Below, in pieces: positions 8,641 through 17,545 of a stretch of 52,431 nucleotides of DNA. The notes below the pieces were generated by a model. The model did not search any database. It was given only the letters and a program-made list of their open reading frames with translations, and was not told the origin of the DNA. Numbering within the stretch: position 1 is the first letter of the stretch; the number at the start of each line of letters is the position of its first letter. The stretch comes from Bacteroidetes bacterium GWE2_42_24 (GTDB taxonomy: Bacteria; Bacteroidota; Bacteroidia; Bacteroidales; TTA-H9): the NCBI GenBank assembly GCA_001768515.1, contig MEOA01000033.1:1-52431 (forward strand), read 5' to 3'. The position numbers and the translations under genes are program-made.

Positions 8641-9333
8641 TTACTGTAATCCTTTTACATTGGGTTTCCCTGCCAGAAATTCTTTCATGTAAAAAGGTTC
8701 AAAATAGGCGGTGTCAACAAAATCCTTCTGCTGATATTTCAACCAGGCAAGCCCTGCAATGTTTCTGGCAGAAGGGTGTACCTCACCTGTCAGAACGATG
8801 TGTTCCGTTGCACCGGCCATCGGGACACATTTGGCTGCACCATCGCCTGCCATGATGATACGGTTGTGTCGCGGGAGGTTTCTGAAGAACGATTCATCGA
8901 CGATAACCGAACCCGGGGCAGTCAATTCATTCAGGCGTGGGTCGTACACGGCCGTGTAAATTTCCATCCTTCTGGCATCCACTGCCGGGATCAGCAGGTC
9001 GCCATCGGCAGCTCCCTGTTGCATGGCAAGGGCAAGTGCCTTCAGCGTACTTACAGCGATCAGGGGTTTATCCGAGGCATAACAGATACCCTTGGCTGCC
9101 GACACGCCAATTCGCAATCCGGTGTAGGAGCCCGGTCCTTCGCTGACGGCAACGGCATCCAGTTGTGACGCTTTTATACCGGCTTCCTTGAAAATTTCGT
9201 CAATAAAAATAGTGAGCAGCCTCGAATGGGCGTTCTTTTCATTGGTTTCACGCATGGCGACTATGCGATCGCCGTCGCTGAGTGCAACTGAACAAATGTA
9301 GGTGGCAGTTTCGATGCTAAGAATTAACGACAT
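8641..9333 (-). CDS. tsaB: tRNA threonylcarbamoyladenosine biosynthesis protein TsaB
   Basis: 230 aa, ASKHA fold. TsaB pairs with TsaD in the complex that makes t6A37 on ANN-decoding tRNAs. Seen: the N-terminal ILSIETAT motif and the signature SEGPGSYTGLRIG at residues 64-76, followed by an LIAVSTLKALA helix; the length is typical. It is the first gene of the tsaB-purN-radical SAM-DUF6873 operon; a TACCTTTG box lies 22 nt upstream of the ATG. Confidence 0.95.
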   Translation of the reverse strand: MSLILSIETATYICSVALSDGDRIVAMRETNEKNAHSRLLTIFIDEIFKEAGIKASQLDAVAVSEGPGSYTGLRIGVSAAKGICYASDKPLIAVSTLKALALAMQQGAADGDLLIPAVDARRMEIYTAVYDPRLNELTAPGSVIVDESFFRNLPRHNRIIMAGDGAAKCVPMAGATEHIVLTGEVHPSARNIAGLAWLKYQQKDFVDTAYFEPFYMKEFLAGKPNVKGLQ

Positions 9334-9355
9334 GCAACTTCAGTTAATGATGTGG

Positions 9356-9363
9356 CAAAGGTA
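9356..9363 (-). promoter_or_regulatory. -7 box of the tsaB operon
   Basis: TACCTTTG on the minus strand, 22 nt before the tsaB ATG. It fits TAnnTTTG; no convincing -33 TTTG is seen at the expected distance. Confidence 0.45.
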
Positions 9364-9654
9364 GACAGATTTGTTTTAGTATGTTCTTCTAAATGTGTCT
9401 CAATATCTACTGGTTATTCTAAATAACCTCCTAAATTGGTAGCAGGTCTGAAGGTTTTGTTTCATTTCAATTCCTGATAATACATTTTCAGCTTTCCTGC
9501 CAGAATATGAAAAGGAAATTGGACCACAGAATTTTTCACAATTTGGGGTAATGCTTTGATCCTGATTAGGCGTATTTAGAGCAACTTAATCGCGGGAGGT
9601 TTTATTTTATAAACGGAATTAGGTTTTCTAACAAAGGGTTAATTGACTGATTGA

Positions 9655-9693
9655 AAGCATCCCGCTCCCGGGTTACGGGGATGCGGGATGCTT
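9655..9693 (-). terminator. Terminator-like hairpin after the beta-helix gene
   Basis: AAGCATCCCGC (9655-9665) pairs with GCGGGATGCTT (9683-9693), an 11-bp perfect stem, about 65 nt beyond the stop at 9758 on the minus strand. The T run after the stem is short (CTTTC), so strength is uncertain. Confidence 0.55.
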
Positions 9694-9757
9694 GAATCAT
9701 CGGAAAATTACTAGCCTGCTGTTTAACGCAGATTTTAAGTTCTGTCTGTATCTTTCT

Positions 9758-12391
9758 CTAGCGTTTTACACATTTAGCGATCTTAAGGCCTTCACTGGAT
9801 GATACTTTAATAAAGATGGTACCTGAAGGAATCTCCTCCAAACTGAGTTCAATCTTTGAATCGTACGCACCGGCAGAGAAATCGGTTTTCTGTATCACAG
9901 CACCAAGTGTATTCAAAATCTCTACCCTGACTGGACCAGTTGTCCCTGCCATGTCAATAGTCGCCCGGTCTGTAGCAGGATTAGGATAAACCTGAACAAA
10001 TAATGCCGCCGGCAATACTGAAGGTATGGCAGTTAAGAAGGGACTTTCATAGGCTCCGATATCGACAGTTTGACCCTGGATTCGATCGTTACCGGCAAGA
10101 TCAACCGGATCGGTGACATCGTTATTGTCACCTGTATTTACACAGTGTGAGTTTTTGGTTAGGGTAAATATTCCAGATACAGGATCGGTAAACTGAGGTC
10201 CCTCGGGATCATCATTAACCGGAGCAAGATTAATGTTATTGTGAAGTTCAGTTGAACCGAATATAACCTGATCAATGTCCTGTACAGCACAATTGGTGAA
10301 TGAAATATGCGAATTCCCCCCATTTAGGTTGATTTGCTGATCGGAACCGTTGGATGAATTATTCCAGAATATAGAATTAGATATCCTCAAACCAATTCCA
10401 CCCATCTGGTTGTCGTATTCTCCATACAAACCTCCGGCTGACTGATTGGAGTTGTTGTTTATGAAAGTACAATTGACAAGGTCAGCTCCAAAAGAGATAC
10501 AGACCCCGCCTCCTATGTAATCGGCATTGTTTTCCCTGAAGAGGCAGTTCCTGATATATCCACCGTTTTCGCAGCAGATTGCTCCACCCAATTCGGCTGA
10601 ACTGTTTTCAAGAATACTGGCTGACATCTCTCCTCCGTAATTAAAAAATGCACTTCCACCTATTAGCGCAGTGTTATTTGCAAGGGTACAGTTTTGAATT
10701 ATCCCGCCTTCCTGAAGGTAAACTCCGCCACCTCTCAACCCGGCAGCATTGTACTCAATCTTACAGTTCTTCAACACGCCATTATTCCTGATAATGGCAG
10801 CCCCACCTTTACCCGGAACATTTCCGTTTATAAGCGAGAACCCATTAAAAGTTGTAGCCCCGAAAAAATCGGGATATTGAATGATTGATCTCCTGATAGA
10901 TGATGAAGCATCAGCATTTAGAATTGTTTCATTTGCTATCCAGTTTCTTTCTTCAATTGTACTCTCGTTACCTGTAAAACCTCCATATACCGAGATAGCT
11001 TCTTTCATCTCAACAGATGAAGTAAGGGTATACGTTCCTTCAGCAACCCAAACCTCGATGGATGTCCCTGGAAGGATTGTTTCAGCCGCGGAATTTAACG
11101 CCGCCTGTAGCGTTAATTTTGCATCAGACCATGACGATCCGCTATTTGCATCATTACCCTGACCTGAAACATAATATCTTTGATATCCAGCAGGAGCTGT
11201 TCCCTGATCAGTCTCGTTGGCACCTATGTCTACTCTGCCTTGTCTGATTCGCGGATTACCGTAAAAATCGTTCTGATAAAACAATGCATAACTGTTGTCT
11301 CCCAAATTGATACATGGTGAAGAGGCAGTTAAGGTGTAATCAGCTGAAGCCGGATCAGTAAATCCAGGGCCATCCGCCCCGCCATTATTAGGATCAAGAT
11401 TGATATTGTAAGTATTTTCAATATAATCCCATGTAATTGACCCCATATCCTGTATGGCACAATGAGCAAAATTCGTTATAGCGTAATTGTCCGTCCCCGA
11501 GAAGGAAACCTGGGGATCAGAACCCGAAGAGATGTTGTTCCAAATAATAGTGTTAATCACCGAAGAAGGTGGTCCCCCATATTGAGTATAATTTGACCAA
11601 ATGCCGCCCCCTGTCGAGCTTGCGTTATTACCAGTTATAACACTATTAACGATTGTACCGCCACCTGCCAGATATACGCCACCTCCAAATATTCCGGTAT
11701 TCCTGTCAATGATGCAATTGACCACTACGCCACCACCGTAGGGAACTACGCCACCACCCGACATACCCTCGTTTTGGGTTATACGACAATTTATAACTGT
11801 ACCACCATTGGCCAGGAAGAGACCTCCGCCATTGTTGGCGTAATTATTTGCAATGTAGCAATTTTCAATCCTGGCCCCTTTTCTGGTATAAACTCCTCCT
11901 CCGAAATCCACCGCCTGATTGTTGATGACTTTACAATTGATAATGGTACCACCCCGTTCTAAATGGACTCCGGCACCTGCATTATTTGCATCAGATACCC
12001 CGTTCTGAATGGTAAATCCATCCCAGACAGATTCGGAATAATCGCCTTCTGTGCTGACCTGATACAGTACAACCATCGAATTGTTGCCATCGAGTATTGT
12101 TTCGTTTGTCTCCCAGTCACGTTGTTCGAGTGAGCTTTCTGTCCCCTCGAATCCACCATATACATTAACCCCCTGTTTCATGTGCAGAGTGGCATTCAGG
12201 ATGTACGTCCCTTCTGCTACCCACACCTGATCACCTGATGATAAGGTGTTGACCATTGCCTGTATATCGCCCGATGCTTCCTGCCAGGAGATGCCATTAC
12301 CTGTCCCTCCCACTTTAACATACCTTGTGTTTTGAGATATGCCTATAAATGACAGCACGATAAAGCAGGTAGTCAACAATAAAGTCTTCAT
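9758..12391 (-). CDS. Right-handed beta-helix surface protein, internally duplicated, T9SS cargo
   Basis: 877 aa with a signal peptide (about 1-19, FIGISQ). Two homologous halves are visible: RYVKVGG..SWQEA..IQAMVN..WVAEGTY..VYGGFEGTE (about 22-110) and RYYVSGQ..SWSDA..LQAALN..WVAEGTY..VYGGFTGNE (about 408-500). Each is followed by many short turns with GGG and NC motifs (for example GGGVYLAGGGTIVNS), typical of pectin-lyase-like/polymorphic outer membrane beta-helices, then an IDLG/DIGA segment (choice-of-anchor Q type). A T9SS sorting domain ends the protein (VYPNPATD). It is probably a surface adhesin or polysaccharide-binding protein; no catalytic residues of a lyase are recognisable. Confidence 0.88.
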   Translation of the reverse strand: MKTLLLTTCFIVLSFIGISQNTRYVKVGGTGNGISWQEASGDIQAMVNTLSSGDQVWVAEGTYILNATLHMKQGVNVYGGFEGTESSLEQRDWETNETILDGNNSMVVLYQVSTEGDYSESVWDGFTIQNGVSDANNAGAGVHLERGGTIINCKVINNQAVDFGGGVYTRKGARIENCYIANNYANNGGGLFLANGGTVINCRITQNEGMSGGGVVPYGGGVVVNCIIDRNTGIFGGGVYLAGGGTIVNSVITGNNASSTGGGIWSNYTQYGGPPSSVINTIIWNNISSGSDPQVSFSGTDNYAITNFAHCAIQDMGSITWDYIENTYNINLDPNNGGADGPGFTDPASADYTLTASSPCINLGDNSYALFYQNDFYGNPRIRQGRVDIGANETDQGTAPAGYQRYYVSGQGNDANSGSSWSDAKLTLQAALNSAAETILPGTSIEVWVAEGTYTLTSSVEMKEAISVYGGFTGNESTIEERNWIANETILNADASSSIRRSIIQYPDFFGATTFNGFSLINGNVPGKGGAAIIRNNGVLKNCKIEYNAAGLRGGGVYLQEGGIIQNCTLANNTALIGGSAFFNYGGEMSASILENSSAELGGAICCENGGYIRNCLFRENNADYIGGGVCISFGADLVNCTFINNNSNQSAGGLYGEYDNQMGGIGLRISNSIFWNNSSNGSDQQINLNGGNSHISFTNCAVQDIDQVIFGSTELHNNINLAPVNDDPEGPQFTDPVSGIFTLTKNSHCVNTGDNNDVTDPVDLAGNDRIQGQTVDIGAYESPFLTAIPSVLPAALFVQVYPNPATDRATIDMAGTTGPVRVEILNTLGAVIQKTDFSAGAYDSKIELSLEEIPSGTIFIKVSSSEGLKIAKCVKR

Positions 12392-12428
12392 AAAAATTCA
12401 TTTTATTGGTTTAACAATTGAGTCGGAC

Positions 12429-12460
12429 AAAATTAGGCGGACTACCTGAGATGATGCAAG
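12429..12460 (-). promoter_or_regulatory. Promoter of the beta-helix gene
   Basis: On the minus strand TTGC (12457-12460) is followed, after 20 nt, by TAATTTTG (12429-12436), a TAnnTTTG -7 box. It lies 37 nt before the ATG at 12391. This is the best-spaced promoter in the window. Confidence 0.55.
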
Positions 12461-12868
12461 TTAATATGTAGGGTATTACTACTGCAAATAGAAACAGGGA
12501 CTACCAAATTACTACTGCATTTTACATTTTCTGTTATAATTCTTACACTTCAGTATCGTGGTCCGTTTAAATCATTAGTCAAAGGGATCGTTAGTTTGTT
12601 TCTTTCTTTAGTCAATTGGTGAAAAGTACAGTCCTCCTGTCGTGTCTGATGTTTTTCATGTTAAGTGAACTCACTTTTGTCGAAGATTCATCTCTACTGA
12701 GTCCGGTTGACGGAATGCTCAGTGGTGATATTGTTTTTGCCCCGATCTGTGTTTCCCCTCTCGTCTGGTAGCAAAGGTTAATTTGCTTACCGGACCCCCT
12801 TTCAATATGTGACTACTGTACGAAAAGTTTGAAATAGTATTGATCTTCGGGGATGCTATTGCCTGCTA
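12461..12868. other. Intergenic region between beta-helix and TPR-HTH genes
   Basis: About 400 bases with no credible reading frame on either strand. It contains several short TTTTGTC/TTTTGCC runs but no hairpin that I would call a terminator. Nothing further seen. Confidence 0.5.
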
Positions 12869-14674
12869 TCAGAAGTGCGATAGAAATTCATTGAAACTGG
12901 TATCAGAGGGTAACCTGAACTTTTTTCTTAATCTTGCCCGTGATGATTCAACCGACCTGATCTCTCTGCTTGTAATAGCGGCAATCTCTTTGGTTCCCAG
13001 GTTTAGTTTCAGGAATGCACATAATTTCTTCTCGTTTCGGGTCAGGTCAGGAAATCGTTGTTCAAGTTTGATGAAGAAGTCTGAGTATACATTCTCGAAA
13101 TAGAGCCTGAATTCCTCCCAGGAATTCCTGTTGATGGTTTGTCTGATTTCGTTAATTACCTGTCCAATATCGTCTGAACATGTTAAAGGCTCTTTACCCG
13201 CTTTCTCCTTTAACTTATTCAATGCTTCCACAATTTTTATCTTGTTTTCATTTTCCCGTGTAAGAGCCATTGTATAGCTGACCAGCTCACGATTTTTGTG
13301 TTCCAGCTCTATTCTGAATTTCTCTTCCTGATCGTTTACGATTATTTGTCGTTGTTCATCAATTACTTTTTGTTTATTCTCCAACTGGTCATAATTTGTT
13401 TTCTCTGTACGATATTTCTTCATAAGGGCCAACGAAAGGTAAATCAGCAGGGTAATAAAGATTAGCGCCCCGTAGAGCAGGTAGGTCTTTCTTGTACTTC
13501 TCAGGTGGTTAATAGTCAGGGTATCAGCAAGGTTTGCCTTCTCTCTCAATATTTTGTTCATGTCAAGCCTGAACTGCATTTCGATGATCTTCTGTCGATT
13601 GTTCTTTTCATAGATTGAGTCAGTCAGATTATGATAATCTCTGTATAGTGCAAGCGATTTGCTAAGACGTCCGGTTGTTTCATAAATAGTTGAAAGGCTG
13701 AGTAAGGCATCGGCTTCCAATTGTGGAAGGTCTGTTTTCATGGCACAATTGTAGGCCTGGGTTGCGGTGTTTAGTGCAAGGGTCAGTTCTTTTTTATCAA
13801 GGTATATCTTTGAAAGAAGGAGATAACACTCAGCAATAATATCGGGAAATTGCTGATACCGAAACTGTTTTAGAATCTCTTTGATATATACTTCAGACAA
13901 CTCAATCTTCCCCTGATGATAATACACCAGCGCAAGGTTTTTTTCAGCAATTACTTCCATGTAGATGTTCTGGCTGTTCTGGCAAAGTTCATGCTGTTTG
14001 CCGGAATAGACATCTGCATTCTGGTAATCTTTTTGTTTTATATAGTACTTAAATTTTTCGTTGTAGATGTCGAATTGAATCCTCTTATCTTTAAAGTCTT
14101 TACTCAGTTGAAGGGCCAGATCAAAATAATAATCCGCCTTATTATACTCCCCGATTCCCCAGTTAATGATGCCAATCCCTTTGTAGATAAGAGCCTTATC
14201 GTAACTTTCTTTTGAATTTTCGATCAACTGTAACGCCAGAAGATAACAATCCAGCGCCTTCTCATAGTCTTCCGTTTCATCAAAGATGATTGCCATCAGA
14301 CAGAATATCTTTGATTTAGCTTTATTGTAATCGAATGCTTTTGAGTAAGTCAATGAGTCTTTTGATAACTCCGTTAGCAAGGAATCAAGGATTTTGTACG
14401 ACGAAAGAAACTTACTTTGATAAAACTCCGACAGGCTGATGTTAAAGGCTGCATGAATGATCCCCTTCTTATAATCCATCTTTTTGGCCAGGGCGAGGGC
14501 CTGTTCCGATACCCCGCGCATCCTGACCGGGCCTGAATCCATGGATTGACCTATCGTTAGTAATGAATCAATGTGTTGAATAACCAGAGGTCGCTTATGC
14601 TGGTTGTTCAACTGGCCAGAAGCAATTACAGCCAAAGCAACACACGTAAAGAACAGAAATATTTCTCGCCTCAT
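12869..14674 (-). CDS. TPR sensor-regulator with one membrane helix and C-terminal HTH
   Basis: 601 aa from ATG 14674 (MRREIFLF), which starts a signal peptide; an upstream in-frame start at 14740 precedes the -7 box and is rejected. TPR repeats fill about residues 30-380 (for example ALDCYLLALQLIENS, YNKADYYFDLALQLSKD). A transmembrane helix follows at about 395-420 (LLYGALIFITLLIYLSLAL), then a coiled coil, and a C-terminal LuxR-like helix-turn-helix (LTRNEKKLCAFLKL to IRSVESSRARLRKKF). This architecture, with periplasmic TPRs linked through the membrane to a cytoplasmic DNA-binding domain, is common in Bacteroidota and usually of unknown signal. It could control the neighbouring surface-protein genes; that is inference. 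Confidence 0.88.
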   Translation of the reverse strand: MRREIFLFFTCVALAVIASGQLNNQHKRPLVIQHIDSLLTIGQSMDSGPVRMRGVSEQALALAKKMDYKKGIIHAAFNISLSEFYQSKFLSSYKILDSLLTELSKDSLTYSKAFDYNKAKSKIFCLMAIIFDETEDYEKALDCYLLALQLIENSKESYDKALIYKGIGIINWGIGEYNKADYYFDLALQLSKDFKDKRIQFDIYNEKFKYYIKQKDYQNADVYSGKQHELCQNSQNIYMEVIAEKNLALVYYHQGKIELSEVYIKEILKQFRYQQFPDIIAECYLLLSKIYLDKKELTLALNTATQAYNCAMKTDLPQLEADALLSLSTIYETTGRLSKSLALYRDYHNLTDSIYEKNNRQKIIEMQFRLDMNKILREKANLADTLTINHLRSTRKTYLLYGALIFITLLIYLSLALMKKYRTEKTNYDQLENKQKVIDEQRQIIVNDQEEKFRIELEHKNRELVSYTMALTRENENKIKIVEALNKLKEKAGKEPLTCSDDIGQVINEIRQTINRNSWEEFRLYFENVYSDFFIKLEQRFPDLTRNEKKLCAFLKLNLGTKEIAAITSREIRSVESSRARLRKKFRLPSDTSFNEFLSHF

Positions 14675-14707
14675 GTCCCACATATGATTCAGTATACATT
14701 TATTGTT

Positions 14708-14715
14708 CAAATATA
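14708..14715 (-). promoter_or_regulatory. -7 box of the TPR-HTH gene
   Basis: TATATTTG on the minus strand, 33 nt before ATG 14674. A TTG lies about 22 nt further upstream. The box supports the shorter start because it lies downstream of the longer one. Confidence 0.45.
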
Positions 14716-15568
14716 CGTTGTTCGGGCAACCTGTGAACAATTTATTGAAAAATGCAGGGTGGTTGCATGTTTTTCTAAGTCGGGGGGGTGTCCGGTATCT
14801 GGTATGTATTATTTATTAGGTGTGTTAATCAGGTTTGTACGAAAAAATGCATACCAATGGTAGTAGCCTGTAAATCATGAAGTGAAGTCTAAGTTGACCT
14901 GCTCAAAAATGGAATACTTCCCGGCTCTTTTCCTGCAATCCCGTGTGGTAAGATACCTGTATTGAAATCACTTGTTCCTTTTAAGCGGAATATTCATTTT
15001 CAATGTTTTTGAGTTAGTCGCGGCAAACGGTTTTGCAGGGGAATGCTATCTGCCTTTACAGCACGGTTTGCCCGCTGCCTTATGGATACAATTCCTGATC
15101 CCTTTACCTGGATTTCCTCTCCTGAGAGCAAGGCAGAAACCTCCGGGTTACAATCCGAAAGCTATTGTAAAGATGTTCCGCTGATATATGTCATTGATTC
15201 CAATTGTTTACATCAGATATGAACGCTGCTTCGCAGAGAGTGTACGCATAGTAAGCAGCCAGTAACCCGCATGTCAGATCAAACCACTGTCAGGCTGCCT
15301 GAGGTTTTAATCTCCTGAATTATGAGTGCAACTCCCGCTTTACCATCTCCCGTATATTTCAGTTACTAAATAAGTAGTAATGGTCATTCTCCAGGGAGAT
15401 TTATCCTTTTGGCATAATCGGATATTGAAATCAAAATCAGAATTTTTCCGATAGATATTTCAATTAAACCAATAATTAACGCTCAACCTTACTTCTGTTA
15501 TTCAGAAATAATGAGAATTGTAACGCTGAGTCTGAGTGTATCCCTTTTATAGCTGCAATAGAATTAAC
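14716..15568. other. Intergenic region of about 850 bases
   Basis: No frame here has a signal peptide, a known motif or plausible composition; a 70-codon frame at 14972-15184 looks random. I see no tRNA, terminator with a T run, or long repeat. It may be the scar of a lost gene. Confidence 0.5.
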
Positions 15569-17464
15569 TCAGTGAACAATTTCTATCTTTCCAGACCTGA
15601 CAGATCCGTTTGTAGTTATCGTGTACAGGTATATTCCGTTTCCTATACTTCCGGTATTCCATAACCATTGTTTCTCTTTAATGGATTTCTTTAGTATCAA
15701 TCTTCCTGTTACATCTGTTATAGTCACTTGTACCGGATTGGACAAAGGTTGAATTATGTCAAAACAAACCTGCCCGTTTGCCGGATTAGGCCAAATTTTC
15801 ACCATGTTGTTATGATTCTCGCCAATAGCACTGCAATTCCTCAGGACGATTTTTAAAGAATCGCTCCATCCGCTTGTTCCGCAATTGTTTTGGCCGCGTA
15901 CCTTCATCGTGGCCTGACCTTCAAATACAGGATTCCATGTAACAATAGCCACCGTGTCGGTTGAAGCTAAAGCCCCTGCCGTTTCGGGTAGCAACAACCA
16001 GTCATAGCCCGCTGAACGGTTGGCTGACATTGTGGTATAGGTGCTTTGAGGGGTAATGTTGGTGCAGATCAGCGTATCGGAACCAGAAGGCCGGGCTGGA
16101 GGCTCTGGCATTAATACCGTGCACAGGTTTATGTTAAAAATCCAGATGTCGGGAAAATTCTCATTCCCCGGATAGGGGAGACAGTTGATGTCGCCATCAT
16201 TTGTGTATGCATTAGCCAGAACAAGGTAATCGTAATCGGAATTTTTGACAATCCTGGAGAAATATTCACCCTTCGGGCTGCCATAGCATGTTGTCCACAC
16301 AACATTACCGACAGAATCGACTATGGCTACCCAGATATCGTTATGAAACCACCCGGGAATCCCGTGAAAATCGTGTACATCGCCATCGTTTGAATTTGTC
16401 AGGCCGAAAACTACAATGTCCCCATCTGCTGTAACATCCATGTAAAACGCTTCCTCATATTGCGAACCGCCAAGGCATCTCTGCCAGACGATTTCACCAT
16501 TCAGGTCGCATTTAAGAAGCCAGATGTCTAAGGATGTTTCTGAACCATTCAGGTGATTTCCCGAAACATCCAGGTCGTTTGACATGGTATTGGCAAGAAG
16601 TATAAAGCCATCTTCCTGCCTGATTAAGCTTACTCCATATTCTCCATCGTTTCCTCCGTAACAGTGTTGCCACCGTATGTCCCCCTCGTAGGAAACTTCA
16701 TAGACGATTACATCTTTTTCAAAACCAAGATTAGAACCCCTGTGGCATTCAACCATCCCTCCTTCATCTTCTGAGGCTCCGACTATATAAAACGAATCAT
16801 CATCTTTCTTTATTATTGATGCTGCATTATCAAATAAACTATTTCCGATCGTTTTGTCCCATGCAATATTTCCGGTGGAATCTACCTTGCATAACCAGAT
16901 GTCGCCTTCTCCGTAAGCAATACTCACGTCGTAGCCCTGATCCCATATCTCTGCCAGAGCAATTACTCCCCCGTCATTAGTCGCGAGCAGGTCTATTTCA
17001 GTTTCCCAGGTAGGACAGCTCAGGGTCCTGGACCAGACAATGTTAAAATCTTTGTCAAGCCGCATCAACCACATATCCGTATTTCCATGGATGGGGGTAT
17101 TGATGTCTCCATCGGTCGATGAAGTACTACCATAAATGTAATATCCATCAATTGAGTTCTTTGTGATGAAGGCTAAATAATCATAATCTGAACCGCCGTA
17201 GCATATTTGCCAGTGGTTTCGTAACAGTGAATCTAAACCTACCGAATACGCATCCCAGTCGTTTTCTGCATGGCATGATGTTATCGCTGGATCAAAGCTG
17301 GTCGATACCATCACATAACCCGTATCGGTTTTAATGATGTTGGTTGCAAAATCGCCATTTGCTGTCCCCAATCCTTTCTGCCACACAATAGAGCTTTGCT
17401 GAGCCGGAGCGTAGTGAGCACATAACATAAAGAAGAGGGCAATAAAGAGTACTGGTTTTTTCAT
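15569..17464 (-). CDS. Repeat-rich T9SS cargo protein with GG-WQ repeats and an Ig-like domain
   Basis: 631 aa with a signal peptide (about 1-21, YAPAQ). Six or more blade-like repeats follow, each with a form of WQ(K)CLGG..GDYxxxI.....DGY...G.TxSxDGDV.....DxWL.K.D..G.I (for example QRCLGGSQYEEAF, TNSNDGDVHDFHG). They probably form a beta-propeller. An Ig-like segment (about 455-540, with AIVTWNPVFEGQATMKVRG) resembles the modules in the second Omp28 protein. The C-terminus is a T9SS sorting domain (WPNPANGQ). This repeat family is widespread in Bacteroidota with no known function. A 12-bp hairpin precedes the gene. Confidence 0.85.
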   Translation of the reverse strand: MKKPVLFIALFFMLCAHYAPAQQSSIVWQKGLGTANGDFATNIIKTDTGYVMVSTSFDPAITSCHAENDWDAYSVGLDSLLRNHWQICYGGSDYDYLAFITKNSIDGYYIYGSTSSTDGDINTPIHGNTDMWLMRLDKDFNIVWSRTLSCPTWETEIDLLATNDGGVIALAEIWDQGYDVSIAYGEGDIWLCKVDSTGNIAWDKTIGNSLFDNAASIIKKDDDSFYIVGASEDEGGMVECHRGSNLGFEKDVIVYEVSYEGDIRWQHCYGGNDGEYGVSLIRQEDGFILLANTMSNDLDVSGNHLNGSETSLDIWLLKCDLNGEIVWQRCLGGSQYEEAFYMDVTADGDIVVFGLTNSNDGDVHDFHGIPGWFHNDIWVAIVDSVGNVVWTTCYGSPKGEYFSRIVKNSDYDYLVLANAYTNDGDINCLPYPGNENFPDIWIFNINLCTVLMPEPPARPSGSDTLICTNITPQSTYTTMSANRSAGYDWLLLPETAGALASTDTVAIVTWNPVFEGQATMKVRGQNNCGTSGWSDSLKIVLRNCSAIGENHNNMVKIWPNPANGQVCFDIIQPLSNPVQVTITDVTGRLILKKSIKEKQWLWNTGSIGNGIYLYTITTNGSVRSGKIEIVH

Positions 17465-17483
17465 AGGATGTGTTAATTGATTT

Positions 17484-17520
17484 AGAGATAAGGGCAGTTT
17501 TCATTATTGCCCTTATCTCT
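17484..17520 (-). terminator. 12-bp hairpin between two T9SS genes
   Basis: AGAGATAAGGGC (17484-17495) pairs perfectly with GCCCTTATCTCT (17509-17520). It lies after the subtilase stop (17546) and just before the next gene's ATG (17464) on the minus strand. The tail is AAATCAATT rather than a T run, so it could be a processing or attenuation site rather than a full terminator. Confidence 0.5.
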
Positions 17521-17545
17521 ATATTTATTTAATAATTCACATTAC

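Larger units (their letters stand above)
9334..9757. other. Intergenic region, tsaB to beta-helix gene
   Basis: About 420 bases with no credible coding frame. It holds the tsaB -7 box at its left end and a terminator-like hairpin at 9655-9693. The rest is AT-rich and I see nothing else in it. Confidence 0.6.

Noticed and set aside
14972..15184. 70-codon frame (+) in the 14.7-15.6 kb gap
   Set aside because: Random-looking sequence with no start context or motif.
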